A stretch of 16,448 nt of DNA from an uncultured Flavobacteriia bacterium (GCA_946482495.1 CAMLRV010000023.1:1-16448); one strand, 5' to 3'. Shown: positions 1 to 7,865, numbered from the stretch's first letter. Translations and numbers: made by a program. The notes: a model not told the origin generated them from the sequence alone.

Positions 1-1
1 T

Positions 2-87
2 GCTCGAGTGGTGGAATTGGTAGACACGCTGGACTTAAAATCCAGTGGGTAGTAATGCCCGTGCGGGTTCAAGTCCCGCCTTGAGTA
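2..87 (+). tRNA. tRNA-Leu (anticodon UAA)
   Basis: Folds as a class II tRNA with a long variable arm. The 7-bp acceptor stem pairs GCTCGAG (2-8) with CTTGAGT (80-86), with G-U wobbles, and A87 is the discriminator base. The anticodon stem CTGGA/TCCAG (29-33/41-45) encloses a 7-base loop whose middle bases 36-38 are TAA, so it reads UUA leucine codons, the dominant Leu codon in this AT-rich genome. The variable arm is followed by the T arm with GGTTCAAGTCC. The bases after the discriminator are CTA, so the CCA end is apparently not encoded and must be added after transcription. Confidence 0.96.
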
Positions 88-90
88 CTA

Positions 91-119
91 AAGCTTCAAA
101 CTATGTTTGGAGCTTTTTT
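91..119 (+). terminator. Intrinsic terminator after tRNA-Leu
   Basis: AAGCTTCAAAC (91-101), loop TAT, GTTTGGAGCTT (105-115) gives an 11-bp stem with one G-U pair. It runs straight into a T tract (114-119). It sits 3 bases past the tRNA end and would close the tRNA transcript. Confidence 0.88.
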
Positions 120-150
120 GTTTTATATGAGTTTAGAAATCAATTTAAAC

Positions 151-179
151 TTTGATTTTCACAATTAAATATTATATTG
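151..179 (+). promoter_or_regulatory. Possible Bacteroidota-type promoter for the DUF1508 gene
   Basis: TTTG at 151-154 is followed after 18 bases by TATATTG at 173-179, a near match to the TTTG / TAnnTTTG consensus of Bacteroidota primary sigma factors. It lies about 25 bases before the ATG at 205. The -7 box lacks one T, so this is only a candidate. Confidence 0.28.
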
Positions 180-204
180 CATCACAAATGCACAACCCAT
201 ACAC

Positions 205-570
205 ATGGCAACTTTTGTAATTAGCAAAAAACTTAGCGGACATTACAAATACGAATTAACTTCTCGTAGAGGGAAAACCATTTTTATTAGTAACGCATTT
301 GAATTGCGTTTTGAATGCGAAGACGAAATTAATCTACTCAAGAAATCAATTGACAAATTGTTTTTTATGCGTTTTAGATCGCCGGCAGGGAAATTTTACT
401 TTAAAATCATTTTAAACGATAGAGAATTAGCCGTAAGCAGAAAATACTCTACTCAGCTAATGCTAGAAAAAGGCATTAATGAAATTTTAAAATATGGCGG
501 AAATGCTGAATATTTAGATTTCTCTAAATCTGAAGACATTTTTCCACCTGCTGAGGATGTTTTTGGATAA
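205..570 (+). CDS. DUF1508 (YegP-like, UPF0339) domain protein
   Basis: A 121-residue cytoplasmic protein without signal peptide or membrane segment. It looks like two tandem DUF1508 units. Unit 1 covers roughly residues 2-52 (GHYKYELTSRRGKTIFISN) and unit 2 roughly residues 61-105 (AGKFYFKIILNDRELAVSRKY followed by an acidic helix and a YGGNAEYLDF tail). The pattern G-x-[FY]-x-[FY], a short turn, then a strand ending in S-x-x-[FY] is that of E. coli YegP, a small beta-alpha protein of unknown function. The first unit is more diverged and has an unusual FFMRFRSP linker. The gene stands alone between the tRNA terminator and a noncoding stretch. The biochemical role is unknown; the family assignment is by motif recognition. 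Confidence 0.8.
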   Translation: MATFVISKKLSGHYKYELTSRRGKTIFISNAFELRFECEDEINLLKKSIDKLFFMRFRSPAGKFYFKIILNDRELAVSRKYSTQLMLEKGINEILKYGGNAEYLDFSKSEDIFPPAEDVFG

Positions 571-853
571 TTTAAAACCAAAAATTACATAATATTTAAA
601 CAAACCAAATTTTCACAACGTTTGTCACACCAAAATAGAAGATTCAACGAAGTTAAAGCGTCTCAACAACGTAAACACAAACCTAACCCTCACAAATAAT
701 CCAAAGAGATCCTTTCAGCATGACAAGTTTGTGCGTATTCGTGTTAATTTGCAGGCTAAACCAAAAACTCGCTATAGTTTTTGTTAAGTTTGGAGCAAAA
801 AAAAATCCCGATTTACATCGGGATTGATTTCTTTTCGAAAAGAAGGTCAAATA
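571..853. other. Noncoding stretch with possible eroded dispersed repeats
   Basis: About 225 bases (571-796) before the terminator hold no credible gene. The segment around 700-760 contains GAGATCCTTTC, AGCATGACA and TTTGTGCGTATTCGTGTTAA. From memory, these resemble pieces of short intergenic repeats often seen in Bacteroidota genomes. CAAAAACT (762-769) and AGTTTTTG (776-783) form an 8-bp AT-rich hairpin with a 6-base loop, which might weakly terminate the preceding plus-strand gene. The right edge (797-825) is the lipoprotein terminator. Confidence 0.45.
797..825 (-). terminator. Intrinsic terminator of the small lipoprotein gene
   Basis: AATCCCGAT (804-812), loop TTAC, ATCGGGATT (817-825) gives a perfect 9-bp stem. 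On the minus strand it is followed by a run of nine T (A797-A805 on the plus strand, partly in the stem). It lies about 30 bases past the stop of the lipoprotein at 854-1069. The same stem sequence is found again at 7869-7890. Confidence 0.9.
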
Positions 854-1069
854 TTAGTGTTTAACTTCTTCTTTAGCTGGAGCTTCAGCAGGTGCTTTTG
901 TAGTATCAGCAGCAACTTTTGTAGTGTCAGCAGCAACTTGAGTAGTATCAGCTACAACTTGAGTAGTGTCTACAGCAGTTGAGTCAGCAGCTGGAGTTTC
1001 CTCAGCTTTTTTGTTACAAGATACTAATACAGCAGCAACGAATGCTAAGCTTAAAACAACTTTTTTCAT
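854..1069 (-). CDS. Small lipoprotein with heptapeptide DTT repeats
   Basis: A 71-residue predicted lipoprotein. Residues 1-17 are a lipoprotein signal peptide with lipobox LVSC, so Cys18 would be lipidated after cleavage by signal peptidase II. The mature part is low-complexity: four near-perfect seven-residue units of the form xADTT[QK]V at residues 32-59, then an Ala/Pro/Glu-rich tail. No enzymatic domain is visible. The signal peptide is almost identical to that of the lipoprotein at 7906-8157, in protein and in DNA, and both genes end in the same terminator stem, suggesting paralogues or a shared expression cassette. It has its own promoter (1105-1133) and terminator, so it is a single-gene unit. 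The residues after Cys18 (NKK) are not acidic, so surface export is not indicated. Its function is unknown. Confidence 0.82.
   Translation of the reverse strand: MKKVVLSLAFVAAVLVSCNKKAEETPAADSTAVDTTQVVADTTQVAADTTKVAADTTKAPAEAPAKEEVKH
893..976 (-). repeat. Four tandem 21-bp coding repeats
   Basis: Residues 32-59 of the lipoprotein read AVDTTQV, VADTTQV, AADTTKV, AADTTKA, encoded by four consecutive 21-bp units. The units differ by a few bases. In-frame repeats of this kind can gain or lose copies by slippage. Confidence 0.85.
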
Positions 1070-1104
1070 CTTAATTTTATTATAAAGGTTAATTATTTAT
1101 GGAG

Positions 1105-1133
1105 CAAAGATATAAAAATTTTTAAATGACAAA
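1105..1133 (-). promoter_or_regulatory. Bacteroidota-type promoter for the small lipoprotein
   Basis: On the minus strand TTTG (1130-1133) and a perfect TAnnTTTG box, TATCTTTG (1105-1112), are separated by 17 bases. This puts the expected transcript start about 30 bases before the ATG at 1069. This is the clearest primary-sigma promoter in the window. Confidence 0.72.
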
Positions 1134-1206
1134 CAATTTTATCGACTTTTTTTTATTTTTTTTCTTTGAATTCCGATTTGCTATTTAACAACAACTATGC
1201 CAAAGT

Positions 1207-3372
1207 CTATTTTTTAGCTTTATTAACTGTTTTAGGCTGATTATAAATGATTTTCATCTCATCTATTAAATTTTTCGCACCTGCAAACTTATCAATGATG
1301 AATAAAATATAACGAGAATCAACCATAATATTCCTACAAATATCTGGAGAATAATACACATCACTCATTGTTCCTTCCCATACTCTATCAAAATTCAAAC
1401 CAATCAAATTTCCATTTGCATCTAATGCCGGACTTCCAGAATTTCCACCTGTTGTATGATTTGTTGCTATAAAAGCTACTGGCATTTTACCATTCTCAGC
1501 ATATTTACCGTAATCTTTCGTATTATACAAATCAATTAACTTCTGTGGTACATCAAATTCATAATCACCTGGCACATATTTTTCCATCACACCATCTAAA
1601 TACGTAAACGGCGTATAAACTACTGCATCACTTGGCTTGTATCCTTTTACTTTTCCGTAAGTTACACGTAATGTCGAATTCGCATCTGGAAAAATTCTAG
1701 CCGATTTCGGACTTAATTCTAAAATCGCCTTCATATAAGTACGTTGTGTAGCAATATTTCTCAAATTGATTTCATCATATTTTGGAGCTACATTTTTATT
1801 GTATGCTTCAGCAATAGTTTTAACAAAAGCAAATCCTTTGTCTTGATTTAATTTTTCTAAAACTGTTTTAGCATCTCCTGCTAATAATTCTTTTAAACCT
1901 GCATAAGAAGTTAATTTCGAAGATTTAAAAATATCAGCAGAAAGTTGAGAAGCATTAATTCCTTTTAAATTTGAAGGTAAAAATTGTTGTGGCGATTTCT
2001 TACTATAAATATCAATTAATTTTTCAAATACTTTTTCATCCACTTGCGCATTAAAATCTTTATATAACGGTTCAAAACTTTCAATTAAATTCTTTTTTCT
2101 ATCATTGAAAGCTTGCTCTCCTTTTGAATTATATACTTGTTCTAGTTGAAACAAACGATAAGCGAAAGTTAAAATTTCTGTATGACGCAAAACTACTTCA
2201 CTATAATAATCTCTAGCAATGGCATAATCTTTAATCTCAGCATAGTTCTTAGCAAAATCTGATAATAAATTACCATATTCAGCTTGTTTACCTGCTTTTG
2301 CAATTTTATCTGTTAAAGCTGCCTCAAATTTTTGCTTTTCAGCAACCGCATTTGATTTGATTAATCCTTTGCGTTCTCCAATCCATTTTTTCCATGCATT
2401 TGCAATAGAAGCATATTTTGAAGCATATTGAATTTTAATGGCTTGATCTTTTCTCATGAAACCATCTTGCACTTTTAAAGCCGCATCACGCACTTCAATA
2501 CGAGCAGGATTTAAATCATTTACAATTTGTTCCACTGCATATGAAGGTAAATATTCAGTAGTTCTTCCCGGATAACCCATTACCATTGTAAAATCGTTTT
2601 CCTTTACTCCTTTTGCTGAAACTGGAAAAAAGTGTTTTGGTGTATAAGGCACATTATCTTTTGAATATTCTGCTGGACGATTATTTTTATCCGCATAAAC
2701 TCTAAACAAAGAGAAATCTCCTGTATGACGAGGCCAAACCCAGTTGTCGGTATCTGAACCAAATTTACCAATTGAACTTGGTGGTGCTCCAACTAAACGA
2801 ACATCTTTAAAGTTTTCAACTACGAATAATAAATATTGATTTCCATCATAAAACGAACGAACTAAAACATCTTGCCATGCTTCTCTTGTGTACGATTTAT
2901 TTAAACCAGTAATGTTTTCTTGAATTTTCTTTTGTTTATCTGCTTCAGAAGTCAAACCAGCAACACCATCGTAAACTTTCGCAGTAACATCATCGATTTT
3001 CACAATAAAAGTTACCACAACACCTGGGTTTGGTAATTCTTCATCCATTTTATAAGCCCAGAATCCGTTAGCTAAATAATCATGCTCCACCGTTGAGTGA
3101 CTTTGAATGTTATCATAACCACAGTGATGATTCGTTAATAATAATCCTTTTGAAGAAATCATTTCAGCCGTACAACCACCGTCAAACTGAGGCACTGCAT
3201 CTTTTAAAGACGATTGATTAATAGAATAAATTTGTTCAGCAGTAAGTTTAGAACCTAAAGCTTTCATTTCATTTTCGTTCATTCCTTTTAGTAAAGATGG
3301 AATCCACATTCCGCCTTGTTGTGCATGAATTTGAACGACAAATAATAATAAGAATAGTTTTAAAAATTTCAT
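1207..3372 (-). CDS. dpp11: S46 family dipeptidyl-peptidase, DPP11 type (Asp/Glu-specific)
   Basis: A 721-residue secreted serine exopeptidase that removes dipeptides from peptide N-termini. Residues 1-17 are a Sec signal peptide (cleavage near IHA/QQGG), followed by the family's GMWIP start. The chymotrypsin-like triad is visible: TNHHCGY (80-86) with the catalytic His, WPRHTGDFS (213-221) with the probable Asp219, and GGNSGSP (642-648) with Ser645. A helical insertion covers roughly residues 285-560. Residue +18 from the catalytic Ser is Arg663 (FDRVWEG); in the S46 family Arg here marks DPP11, which prefers Asp/Glu at P1, while Gly marks DPP7. It probably acts in the periplasm on peptides used as carbon and nitrogen sources. 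It lies 66 bases downstream of waaA on the same strand with no clear terminator between, so cotranscription is possible. The family is certain; the specificity is inferred from one residue. Confidence 0.95.
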   Translation of the reverse strand: MKFLKLFLLLFVVQIHAQQGGMWIPSLLKGMNENEMKALGSKLTAEQIYSINQSSLKDAVPQFDGGCTAEMISSKGLLLTNHHCGYDNIQSHSTVEHDYLANGFWAYKMDEELPNPGVVVTFIVKIDDVTAKVYDGVAGLTSEADKQKKIQENITGLNKSYTREAWQDVLVRSFYDGNQYLLFVVENFKDVRLVGAPPSSIGKFGSDTDNWVWPRHTGDFSLFRVYADKNNRPAEYSKDNVPYTPKHFFPVSAKGVKENDFTMVMGYPGRTTEYLPSYAVEQIVNDLNPARIEVRDAALKVQDGFMRKDQAIKIQYASKYASIANAWKKWIGERKGLIKSNAVAEKQKFEAALTDKIAKAGKQAEYGNLLSDFAKNYAEIKDYAIARDYYSEVVLRHTEILTFAYRLFQLEQVYNSKGEQAFNDRKKNLIESFEPLYKDFNAQVDEKVFEKLIDIYSKKSPQQFLPSNLKGINASQLSADIFKSSKLTSYAGLKELLAGDAKTVLEKLNQDKGFAFVKTIAEAYNKNVAPKYDEINLRNIATQRTYMKAILELSPKSARIFPDANSTLRVTYGKVKGYKPSDAVVYTPFTYLDGVMEKYVPGDYEFDVPQKLIDLYNTKDYGKYAENGKMPVAFIATNHTTGGNSGSPALDANGNLIGLNFDRVWEGTMSDVYYSPDICRNIMVDSRYILFIIDKFAGAKNLIDEMKIIYNQPKTVNKAKK

Positions 3373-3438
3373 ATATAGTTAGTTTAAGGTGTGCAATTTA
3401 CGTTTTTAATGAAGTTGTGTATTAATTTTAAGTTTTTG

Positions 3439-4668
3439 TTAAGAAATATGTTTTAAAATACTTTCTGTAGCACCTTTATTCATTTGTACAAATGTGCTGC
3501 AAATATGCCCTTTTTCCAAACGTTCATCTTCATTTTGAAGCAATAAATTAAAGGCTTCATTTAATTCATTTTGATTTTTTATAGATATACAACCTTTTAA
3601 TCCAACCAAAGCAGTCGCTTCAGCAAAATGTGAATAATTTGGTCCGATTACAATTGGAATTCCGAAAGTAGCGGGTTCTAATATATTGTGAACTCCAGGA
3701 TTTCCATAACCACCCCCAACATAGGCAATATCAGCGTAGGAATATATTTTGGTTAAAATTCCGATGGTATCTATGATGAAAACATTGTGTTTTGATAAAT
3801 CAATATTATTTTTTTCAGAAAATAAAACCGTTGATTTTGTAATTGATTGTTGTAATTTCTGAATTTGTTCCGATTTAATATTATGTGGTGCGATAATAAA
3901 TTTCACATCATCATCTGCCTGATTGATAAAATTCACCAATAACTCCTCATCTTTTGGCCAACTACTTCCAATTACAATTGTAGTTTGATTATTTTTAAAT
4001 TGCTCAATAAAATCTAAGGAATTATCTTTTTCTAAAATGGCTACTACTCTATCAAAACGCGTGTCACCAGAAACTTTTACATTCATAAAACCAATAGATT
4101 GTAATAAACTTTTCGAGTTTTCATTCTGTACAAAAAAGTAATCAAAAGTTTGTAATGCGTTTCTATAAAACCCGCCATACCATTTAAAAAAGACTTGCTT
4201 TTCTCGAAAAATTCCAGAAATTAAATAAGTAGAAATATTTCTTTGTTTTAATTCGTTTAGATAATTTGGCCAAAATTCGTACTTGATAAATAATACTTTT
4301 TCTGGATGAATTGCATCTAAAAATTGCTTGGCATTAGCTTTTGTATCTAAAGGCAAATATACCGTAACATCGGCCACTGTATTATTTTTTCTAACTTCAA
4401 AACCTGAAGGTGAAAAAAAAGTAACAACAATCTTATAATGTGGAAATGCTAATTTAATTTTTTCAATAACTGGCAAACCTTGTTCGTATTCACCTAAAGA
4501 CGCCGCATGAAACCAAAAAACATTATCTTCTGGATGAATTTTTTCTTGTAACGTTTTAAAAACCGATTTTCTTCCCTCAACAAATAATTTCATTTTCGGA
4601 CTAAAAAGCGCCAAAAGTTTCAAAATTTGTGAGGCAAAAAGCACAACTAGATTATAAATAAATAGCAT
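3439..4668 (-). CDS. waaA: 3-deoxy-D-manno-octulosonic acid (Kdo) transferase
   Basis: A 409-residue GT30 glycosyltransferase that moves Kdo from CMP-Kdo to the lipid A precursor at the inner membrane, starting the LPS core. The N-terminal hydrophobic segment (residues about 3-24) anchors it. HAASLGEYEQG (54-64) contains Glu60, equivalent to the catalytic general base of WaaA. KYEFWPNYL (129-137) and GDTRFDRV (201-208) are family signatures. The C-terminal nucleotide-binding half carries GSSWPKDE (234-241), YVGGGYG (316-322) and the EPATFGIP / GPNYSHFAEA stretch (331-351). Length is normal for the family. It diverges from the aminotransferase-galE operon, and a candidate promoter is seen at 4686-4715. 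Whether it adds one or more Kdo residues cannot be told from the sequence. Confidence 0.97.
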   Translation of the reverse strand: MLFIYNLVVLFASQILKLLALFSPKMKLFVEGRKSVFKTLQEKIHPEDNVFWFHAASLGEYEQGLPVIEKIKLAFPHYKIVVTFFSPSGFEVRKNNTVADVTVYLPLDTKANAKQFLDAIHPEKVLFIKYEFWPNYLNELKQRNISTYLISGIFREKQVFFKWYGGFYRNALQTFDYFFVQNENSKSLLQSIGFMNVKVSGDTRFDRVVAILEKDNSLDFIEQFKNNQTTIVIGSSWPKDEELLVNFINQADDDVKFIIAPHNIKSEQIQKLQQSITKSTVLFSEKNNIDLSKHNVFIIDTIGILTKIYSYADIAYVGGGYGNPGVHNILEPATFGIPIVIGPNYSHFAEATALVGLKGCISIKNQNELNEAFNLLLQNEDERLEKGHICSTFVQMNKGATESILKHIS

Positions 4669-4685
4669 ATAAATAATTTATGTGG

Positions 4686-4715
4686 CTAAATTACGTTTCT
4701 TTTGTGTAACTCAAA
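4686..4715 (-). promoter_or_regulatory. Candidate promoter for waaA
   Basis: On the minus strand TTTG (4712-4715) is followed after 18 bases by TAATTTAG (4686-4693), one mismatch from TAnnTTTG. It sits just upstream of the ATG at 4668, leaving a leader of only about 12 bases. Confidence 0.45.
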
Positions 4716-4734
4716 AAATGTAAGCAGAATTTCT

Positions 4735-4742
4735 TACTTTTG
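4735..4742 (+). promoter_or_regulatory. -7 box for the aminotransferase-galE operon
   Basis: TACTTTTG is a perfect TAnnTTTG box 22 bases before the ATG at 4765. The nearest TTTG (4701-4704) is 30 bases upstream of it, too far for a standard -33 box, so only the -7 element is supported. Confidence 0.45.
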
Positions 4743-4764
4743 CTACTCTTAATTTATTTCTGAT

Positions 4765-5895
4765 ATGAGAAAATTACAAATGGTTGACTTAAAAAGTCAA
4801 TACGAAAAAATAAAAGAAGAAGTTAACGCTTCTATTCAAGATGTTTTAGAAAACAATACTTATATAAATGGACCTTTAGTACATCAGTTTCAAGCTGATT
4901 TAGAAAAATATTTAGGAGCGAAACACGTGATTCCTTGTGCAAACGGAACAGATGCGCTTCAAATTGCGATGATGGGCTTAGATTTAAAGCCTGGCGATGA
5001 AGTTATTACTGCCGATTTCACTTTCGCAGCAACTGTTGAAGTAATTGCATTATTACAATTAACACCTGTTTTAGTAGATGTTGACATGGATAACATGAAC
5101 ATTTCTTTAGATGGAATTAAAAAAGCGATTACTCCTAAAACAAAAGCGATTGTTCCAGTTCATTTATTTGGTCGTGCTGCGAATATGGACGCGATTATGG
5201 AAATTGCTGCAGCACATAATTTATATGTAATTGAAGATAATGCGCAAGCAATTGGAGCGAATTACACCAATAAAAATGGAGGAAAAGCAAAAGTTGGAAC
5301 TATTGGTCATGTGGCAGCGACTTCATTTTTCCCTTCTAAAAACTTAGGTTGTTATGGTGATGGTGGTGCGATTTTTACGAATGATGACAATTTAGCTCAT
5401 ATTATCAGAGGAATTGTAAATCACGGAATGTATGAAAGATATCATCATGACGTAGTGGGTGTAAATTCACGTTTAGATAGTATTCAGGCTGGTGTTTTAA
5501 AAGCCAAATTACCACATTTAGATGCATATAATTCGGCAAGAAAAACAGCTGCAAAAAAATACAATGAAGCACTTTCTGTAAATAGTAATATTGTAGTTCC
5601 AAGTTTCGATTTCAATGGTGATGATCACGTTTTTCATCAATATGTAATTAGAATTACAAACGGAAAACGTGATGCTTTATTAGCACATTTACAAGAAAAA
5701 GGAATTCCTTGTGCTATTTATTACCCAATTCCATTACACAGTCAAAAAGCCTATGCAGATGTTCGCTACAAAGAAGAAGATTTCCCAGTTACGAATCAGT
5801 TGTGTAAAGAAGTTTTAGCTTTACCAATGCATACAGAATTAGATGATGAACAAATTAAATTTATCACTGATACAGTTTTAGAATTTTTAAAATAA
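4765..5895 (+). CDS. DegT/DnrJ/EryC1/StrS family sugar aminotransferase
   Basis: A 376-residue PLP-dependent aminotransferase of fold type I that converts a keto group on a nucleotide-linked sugar to an amine. The N-terminal MVDLKSQY and INGPLVHQFQ (34-43) are typical. ANGTDALQIA (59-68) holds the PLP phosphate, IEDNAQ (156-161) supplies the Asp that contacts the pyridine nitrogen, and SFFPSKNLGCYGDGGA (187-202) contains the Schiff-base Lys192. The C-terminal half has VNSRLDSIQAGVLKAKL and the IPCAIYYPIPLH signature of sugar aminotransferases acting on 3-keto or 4-keto sugars. It resembles the WbpE/FdtB group, but the exact substrate cannot be read from the motifs. It lies 4 bases upstream of galE, so the two almost certainly form an operon supplying sugars for surface glycans. 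No signal peptide is present, so it is cytoplasmic. Confidence 0.93.
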   Translation: MRKLQMVDLKSQYEKIKEEVNASIQDVLENNTYINGPLVHQFQADLEKYLGAKHVIPCANGTDALQIAMMGLDLKPGDEVITADFTFAATVEVIALLQLTPVLVDVDMDNMNISLDGIKKAITPKTKAIVPVHLFGRAANMDAIMEIAAAHNLYVIEDNAQAIGANYTNKNGGKAKVGTIGHVAATSFFPSKNLGCYGDGGAIFTNDDNLAHIIRGIVNHGMYERYHHDVVGVNSRLDSIQAGVLKAKLPHLDAYNSARKTAAKKYNEALSVNSNIVVPSFDFNGDDHVFHQYVIRITNGKRDALLAHLQEKGIPCAIYYPIPLHSQKAYADVRYKEEDFPVTNQLCKEVLALPMHTELDDEQIKFITDTVLEFLK

Positions 5896-5899
5896 GAGA

Positions 5900-6913
5900 A
5901 TGAAAATAGTTGTAACAGGAGGTTTAGGTTTTATTGGTTCACATACTGTAGTAGAATTACAAAATGAAGGTTTTGAAGTTATTGCTATCGATAATTTATC
6001 TAATTCTTCTATTGAAGTTTTAGACGGAATTGAGCGTATTACAGGTAAAAAACCAATTTTCGAAAATATCGATTTAAGAGAAAAAACTGCTGTTCAAAAT
6101 TTCTTCAAAAAACATAATGATATTTCTGGAGTGATTCATTTCGCTGCTAGTAAAGCCGTTGGTGAAAGTGTTGAAAATCCGTTATTATATTACGAAAACA
6201 ACATCAACGCTTTGGTTTATGTGTTGCAAGAAATCACTCAATTAGAAAAAGCAAATTTCATTTTTAGTTCTTCTTGTACGGTTTACGGTCAAGCCGAAGT
6301 GATGCCGATTACGGAAAATGCTTCAGTGCAACCAGCAGCTTCTCCATATGGAAATACCAAGCAAATTGGTGAAGAAATCATTACAGATGTAGCCAAAGTC
6401 ACTAAAATGAATTCTATACTTTTGAGATATTTCAACCCGATTGGCGCACATGAATCGGCCGAAATTGGTGAATTACCTTTAGGGGTTCCTCAGAATTTAG
6501 TTCCATTTATTACGCAAACCGCTTTTGGATTAAGAGAACAATTATCAGTTTATGGAAACGACTATCCAACTCCTGATGGAACCGCAATTCGTGATTATAT
6601 TCATGTTGTTGATTTAGCTAAAGCTCATGTTGTAGCCATGCAACGTTTACTAAATAAAAAGAATATTGACAAAGTCGAAACCTTTAATTTAGGAACAGGA
6701 AAAGGAAGTTCTGTATTAGAAGTTATTACTTCTTTTGAAAAAGTTTCTGGAAAAAAATTAAATTATAAAATAGTTGGGCGACGAGAAGGCGACATTACCG
6801 AAGCTTACGCGAATACTGACAAAGCCAATAAGATTCTAGGTTGGAAAGCAGAATTATCATTAGATGAAAGTTTAGCTAGTGCTTGGAAATGGGAACAAAA
6901 AGTTAGAAGCTAA
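5900..6913 (+). CDS. galE: UDP-glucose 4-epimerase
   Basis: A 337-residue extended short-chain dehydrogenase that interconverts UDP-glucose and UDP-galactose (possibly also the N-acetyl forms) through an NAD-dependent 4-keto intermediate. The Rossmann motif is GGLGFIGSH (7-15), with DNLSNSS (31-37) binding the adenosine ribose. SSSCTVYG (123-130) gives the catalytic Ser, and Tyr150 and Lys154 form the YxxxK pair in SPYGNTK. RYFNPIGAHESAEIGE and DGTAIRDYIHVVDLA are strong GalE signatures, and the length matches E. coli GalE (338). The start lies 4 bases after the aminotransferase stop, so the genes are cotranscribed. It would feed galactose-type donors to the LPS or exopolysaccharide pathways suggested by waaA and the aminotransferase. 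Confidence 0.96.
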   Translation: MKIVVTGGLGFIGSHTVVELQNEGFEVIAIDNLSNSSIEVLDGIERITGKKPIFENIDLREKTAVQNFFKKHNDISGVIHFAASKAVGESVENPLLYYENNINALVYVLQEITQLEKANFIFSSSCTVYGQAEVMPITENASVQPAASPYGNTKQIGEEIITDVAKVTKMNSILLRYFNPIGAHESAEIGELPLGVPQNLVPFITQTAFGLREQLSVYGNDYPTPDGTAIRDYIHVVDLAKAHVVAMQRLLNKKNIDKVETFNLGTGKGSSVLEVITSFEKVSGKKLNYKIVGRREGDITEAYANTDKANKILGWKAELSLDESLASAWKWEQKVRS

Positions 6914-6974
6914 AAATTAGTTAGCAGTTTCAGTCACTGTTTTCACTTTTAGAAAAAATAAAAAAATTATATAA

Positions 6975-7865
6975 ATGCCTAAAAATATAGACATCAAACT
7001 GTTAATTTCCATGACAATCGTGGGAGTAGTTTGGGGAACTACATTTTTAGGCATTTCAGTTGCAGTAGAAACGATTCCGCCTTGGTACTCAACAGCTATT
7101 CGAAATTTTATTGCAGCATCGATTTTATTTATCATCTTACTTTTTCAAAAAGAATTCAAATGGATTGGTTGGACATCTTTTGGTCAACAACTAATCTTAT
7201 CTGTTTTGATGATTGTTTTTGCCAATGGTTTTACTACAATCGCTGAACAAACTCTACCTTCTGGATTAACATCAATTATTAGCGCCATTAATCCTGTAGT
7301 AATCTTTTTACTAAGTATTGGTTTTCAAATTCAAAAACCAACTTTAAAAGGTTTTATTGGTGTTTTATTAGGATTTTCAGGCGTGGTTTTTATTTTTAAA
7401 GATGGCTTAGGCGATATTTTAAACCCTAATTATAAAACTGGCGTTTTGTTTTTAAGCATTGCCATTTTAACTTGGGGATTAGGAACCATTTATTCTAAAA
7501 AGTTAAGTAGCCAACCTGCTAATTTAGGACTGAATTTATGCTATCAATTTGTATTGGCTTCCTTAATTCAAATTGTTTTAGCTGTTGTACTTCATTCGGA
7601 ATCAGAAATCGCAACTTGGTCTGGCAAAAGCATTTTTGCTGTTGTTTATTTAGCAATTTTCGGTTCAGTAATAGCCATGTTTTCCTATCAATATGCTTTA
7701 CAAAGAGTTTCACCCATACAAGTTTCTATTTTAAGTTATGTCAATACAATTATTGCCGTTTTCCTTGGCTGGTATCTGAATAATGAAGTGGTAAAACAAG
7801 ATTTTATCATCGCCGTAATTTTAATTATCACAGGTGTTTTTGTAATTAATTATAAGAAGAAATAA
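6975..7865 (+). CDS. EamA/DMT superfamily permease
   Basis: A 296-residue inner-membrane protein with about ten hydrophobic helices arranged as two EamA repeats of five. The first repeat opens with LISMTIVGVVWGTTFLGISV, including the WGxxF motif. The second begins after residue 150 with LFLSIAILTWGLGTIYSKKL, carrying the matching W-G element. The typical A-x-S/N-P-V element is present as SAINPVVIFLL (about 103-113), and RVSPIQVSILSYV fills the same place in repeat two. The C-terminal KKK is cytosolic. These drug/metabolite transporters export or import small metabolites; the substrate cannot be predicted. The gene follows galE by 61 bases with no clear promoter or terminator between, so read-through from the galE operon is likely. 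It ends at a bidirectional terminator. Confidence 0.93.
   Translation: MPKNIDIKLLISMTIVGVVWGTTFLGISVAVETIPPWYSTAIRNFIAASILFIILLFQKEFKWIGWTSFGQQLILSVLMIVFANGFTTIAEQTLPSGLTSIISAINPVVIFLLSIGFQIQKPTLKGFIGVLLGFSGVVFIFKDGLGDILNPNYKTGVLFLSIAILTWGLGTIYSKKLSSQPANLGLNLCYQFVLASLIQIVLAVVLHSESEIATWSGKSIFAVVYLAIFGSVIAMFSYQYALQRVSPIQVSILSYVNTIIAVFLGWYLNNEVVKQDFIIAVILIITGVFVINYKKK

Noticed and set aside
854..1069. CRISPR or other noncoding repeat array at the 21-bp repeats
   Set aside because: The units are contiguous, in frame and translate to a regular heptapeptide behind a good signal peptide, with no spacers.
3396..3402. CGTAAAT on the minus strand upstream of dpp11, as a third ECF promoter
   Set aside because: Only the -10-like half is present. 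At the 16-base spacing the upstream bases are not AAAACC, so it does not match the paired signals at 9620-9700.
6917..6960. Cag-ttt-cag-like short repeat between galE and the permease as a regulatory element or gene start
   Set aside because: The pattern is short and imperfect, with no hairpin or promoter box. At most it is a trace of simple repeat sequence common in AT-rich genomes.
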